Source of the DNA: Acidobacteriaceae bacterium
GTDB taxonomy: Bacteria; Acidobacteriota; Terriglobia; Terriglobales; Acidobacteriaceae
DNA: 7,988 bases
Reading direction: 5' to 3'
NCBI GenBank assembly: GCA_030040175.1
Contig: JASHUF010000108.1
Span: 1-7,988, forward strand
In this document: one piece after another, positions 7,536 to 7,988 of the stretch
Position numbering within the stretch: the first letter of the stretch is position 1
Layout of the letters: each line of letters starts with the position of its first letter
Translations under genes and position numbers: made by a program
Notes under the pieces: generated by a model
What the model was told of the DNA's origin: nothing
The model's database searches: none
The model's input: the letters and a program-made list of their open reading frames with translations, nothing else

Positions 7536-7988
7536 GGAAGGTCACGGAAGGGTGACACATGGCGCGCGCGCTTCCGCATTCGGCAGTCCGCCAGGACGCA
7601 CAAACGGAAGGAAGCCGAGGACGCGGAGAACGGACACAAGCGTGCGCTGAGACTTGGAGAGATTCACGCGAACGATCCGTGGCCGAAACCGGCTGCCAGC
7701 GCTCCGCCGATCTTCCGGGCCTTTGCCAAGGAATTCCTGCAATACGCGAAAACGCATACCAAGCCAGGGACGCACACTTTCTACGATGTGTGCTCGATAG
7801 GCTCCTGACGTTCGCCGCCATCGCTGACGCCCCGCTGGACGCGATTACGGGCGAATTGGTGAGCCGGTACGCCCGCCATCGGCAGGAAGTGGCGGAGAAT
7901 TCCGTGATCACCGTCAACTCCGATCTGCTGACGCTGCGGCGGATGCTCAAGGTTGCCGTCGCATGGGGCAGGCCGGACCGTGTGCCCG
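7536..7988 (+). pseudogene. Tyrosine recombinase (phage-type integrase) remnant, frameshifted and cut by window edge
   Basis: The N-terminal part of a phage-type integrase reads in one frame from about 7536 to 7793, including TWRARFRI, then FAKEFLQYAKTHTKPGTHTFYDVC. It continues in another frame from 7796 with DRLLTFAAIADAPLDAIT, VSRYARHRQ and VNSDLLTLRRMLKVAVAWG, and is still open at the window end. Losing one base at about 7791-7795 (for example TGCCTC becoming TGCTC) joins the two halves as FYDVC-L-DRLL. The first frame has no ATG, GTG or TTG after the stop at 7467 and ends at a stop at 7806. These are the arm-binding/SAM-like and core-binding parts; the catalytic R-H-R-Y domain would lie beyond the window. 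The family call rests on pattern resemblance. A sequencing error could also cause the shift. Confidence 0.72.

Noticed and set aside
7477..7950. - strand open frame of 157 codons opposite the integrase remnant
   Set aside because: Its translation is low-complexity (Ser, Arg, Ala) and matches nothing I recognise, whereas the + strand encodes integrase-like sequence.
1..7988. CRISPR array, tRNA, rRNA or riboswitch
   Set aside because: I saw no regularly spaced repeats, tRNA arms or recognisable conserved RNA motif; gaps between genes are too short for most of these except 7323-7530, where only two hairpins are visible.

Overview
The window holds a compact, co-oriented operon for a cytoplasmic bidirectional NAD(P)-linked [NiFe] hydrogenase of the Hox type (group 3d). 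It is preceded by the end of a hydrogenase maturation gene and followed by a broken integrase gene. The DNA is GC-rich, tightly packed and clearly bacterial. The gene order hoxE-F-U-Y-H-W and the style of the proteins would fit a soil or sediment bacterium such as an acidobacterium. That placement is a guess from general resemblance, and no marker gene here fixes the taxon.

Layout, all on the + strand: (1) 2-1915, hypF, cut at its 5' end by the window edge. (2) 1916-2019, the only sizeable gap before the operon; it carries a CRP/FNR-type palindrome beside a -35-like hexamer and a purine-rich ribosome binding site. (3) 2020-6846, hoxE, hoxF, hoxU, hoxY and hoxH, with start/stop overlaps at the first three junctions and a 7-nt gap before hoxH. 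(4) 6861-7322, hoxW, a hydrogenase-specific endopeptidase with a strong Shine-Dalgarno sequence. (5) 7323 to about 7530, no gene but two 11-bp inverted repeats, one of which looks like a terminator. (6) About 7536-7988, the N-terminal part of a tyrosine recombinase (phage-type integrase) broken by an apparent one-base deletion and running off the window.

How the genes work together: HoxH and HoxY form the hydrogenase module, with the NiFe site in HoxH and the proximal [4Fe-4S] cluster in HoxY. HoxU, HoxF and HoxE form the diaphorase module, which passes electrons to or from NAD(P) at the FMN of HoxF. HypF starts synthesis of the CN ligands of the active-site iron. HoxW trims the C-terminal tail of HoxH after nickel insertion. 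By motif count the complex could carry three [2Fe-2S] and five [4Fe-4S] clusters plus FMN and NiFe. Every expected ligand residue is present, so the enzyme looks functional.

I found no previously undescribed system. The points most worth a second look are the palindrome upstream of hoxE, the integrase remnant directly after the operon with its misleading reading frame, and the presence of two apparently intact thioredoxin-like [2Fe-2S] domains (HoxE and the HoxF N-terminus).
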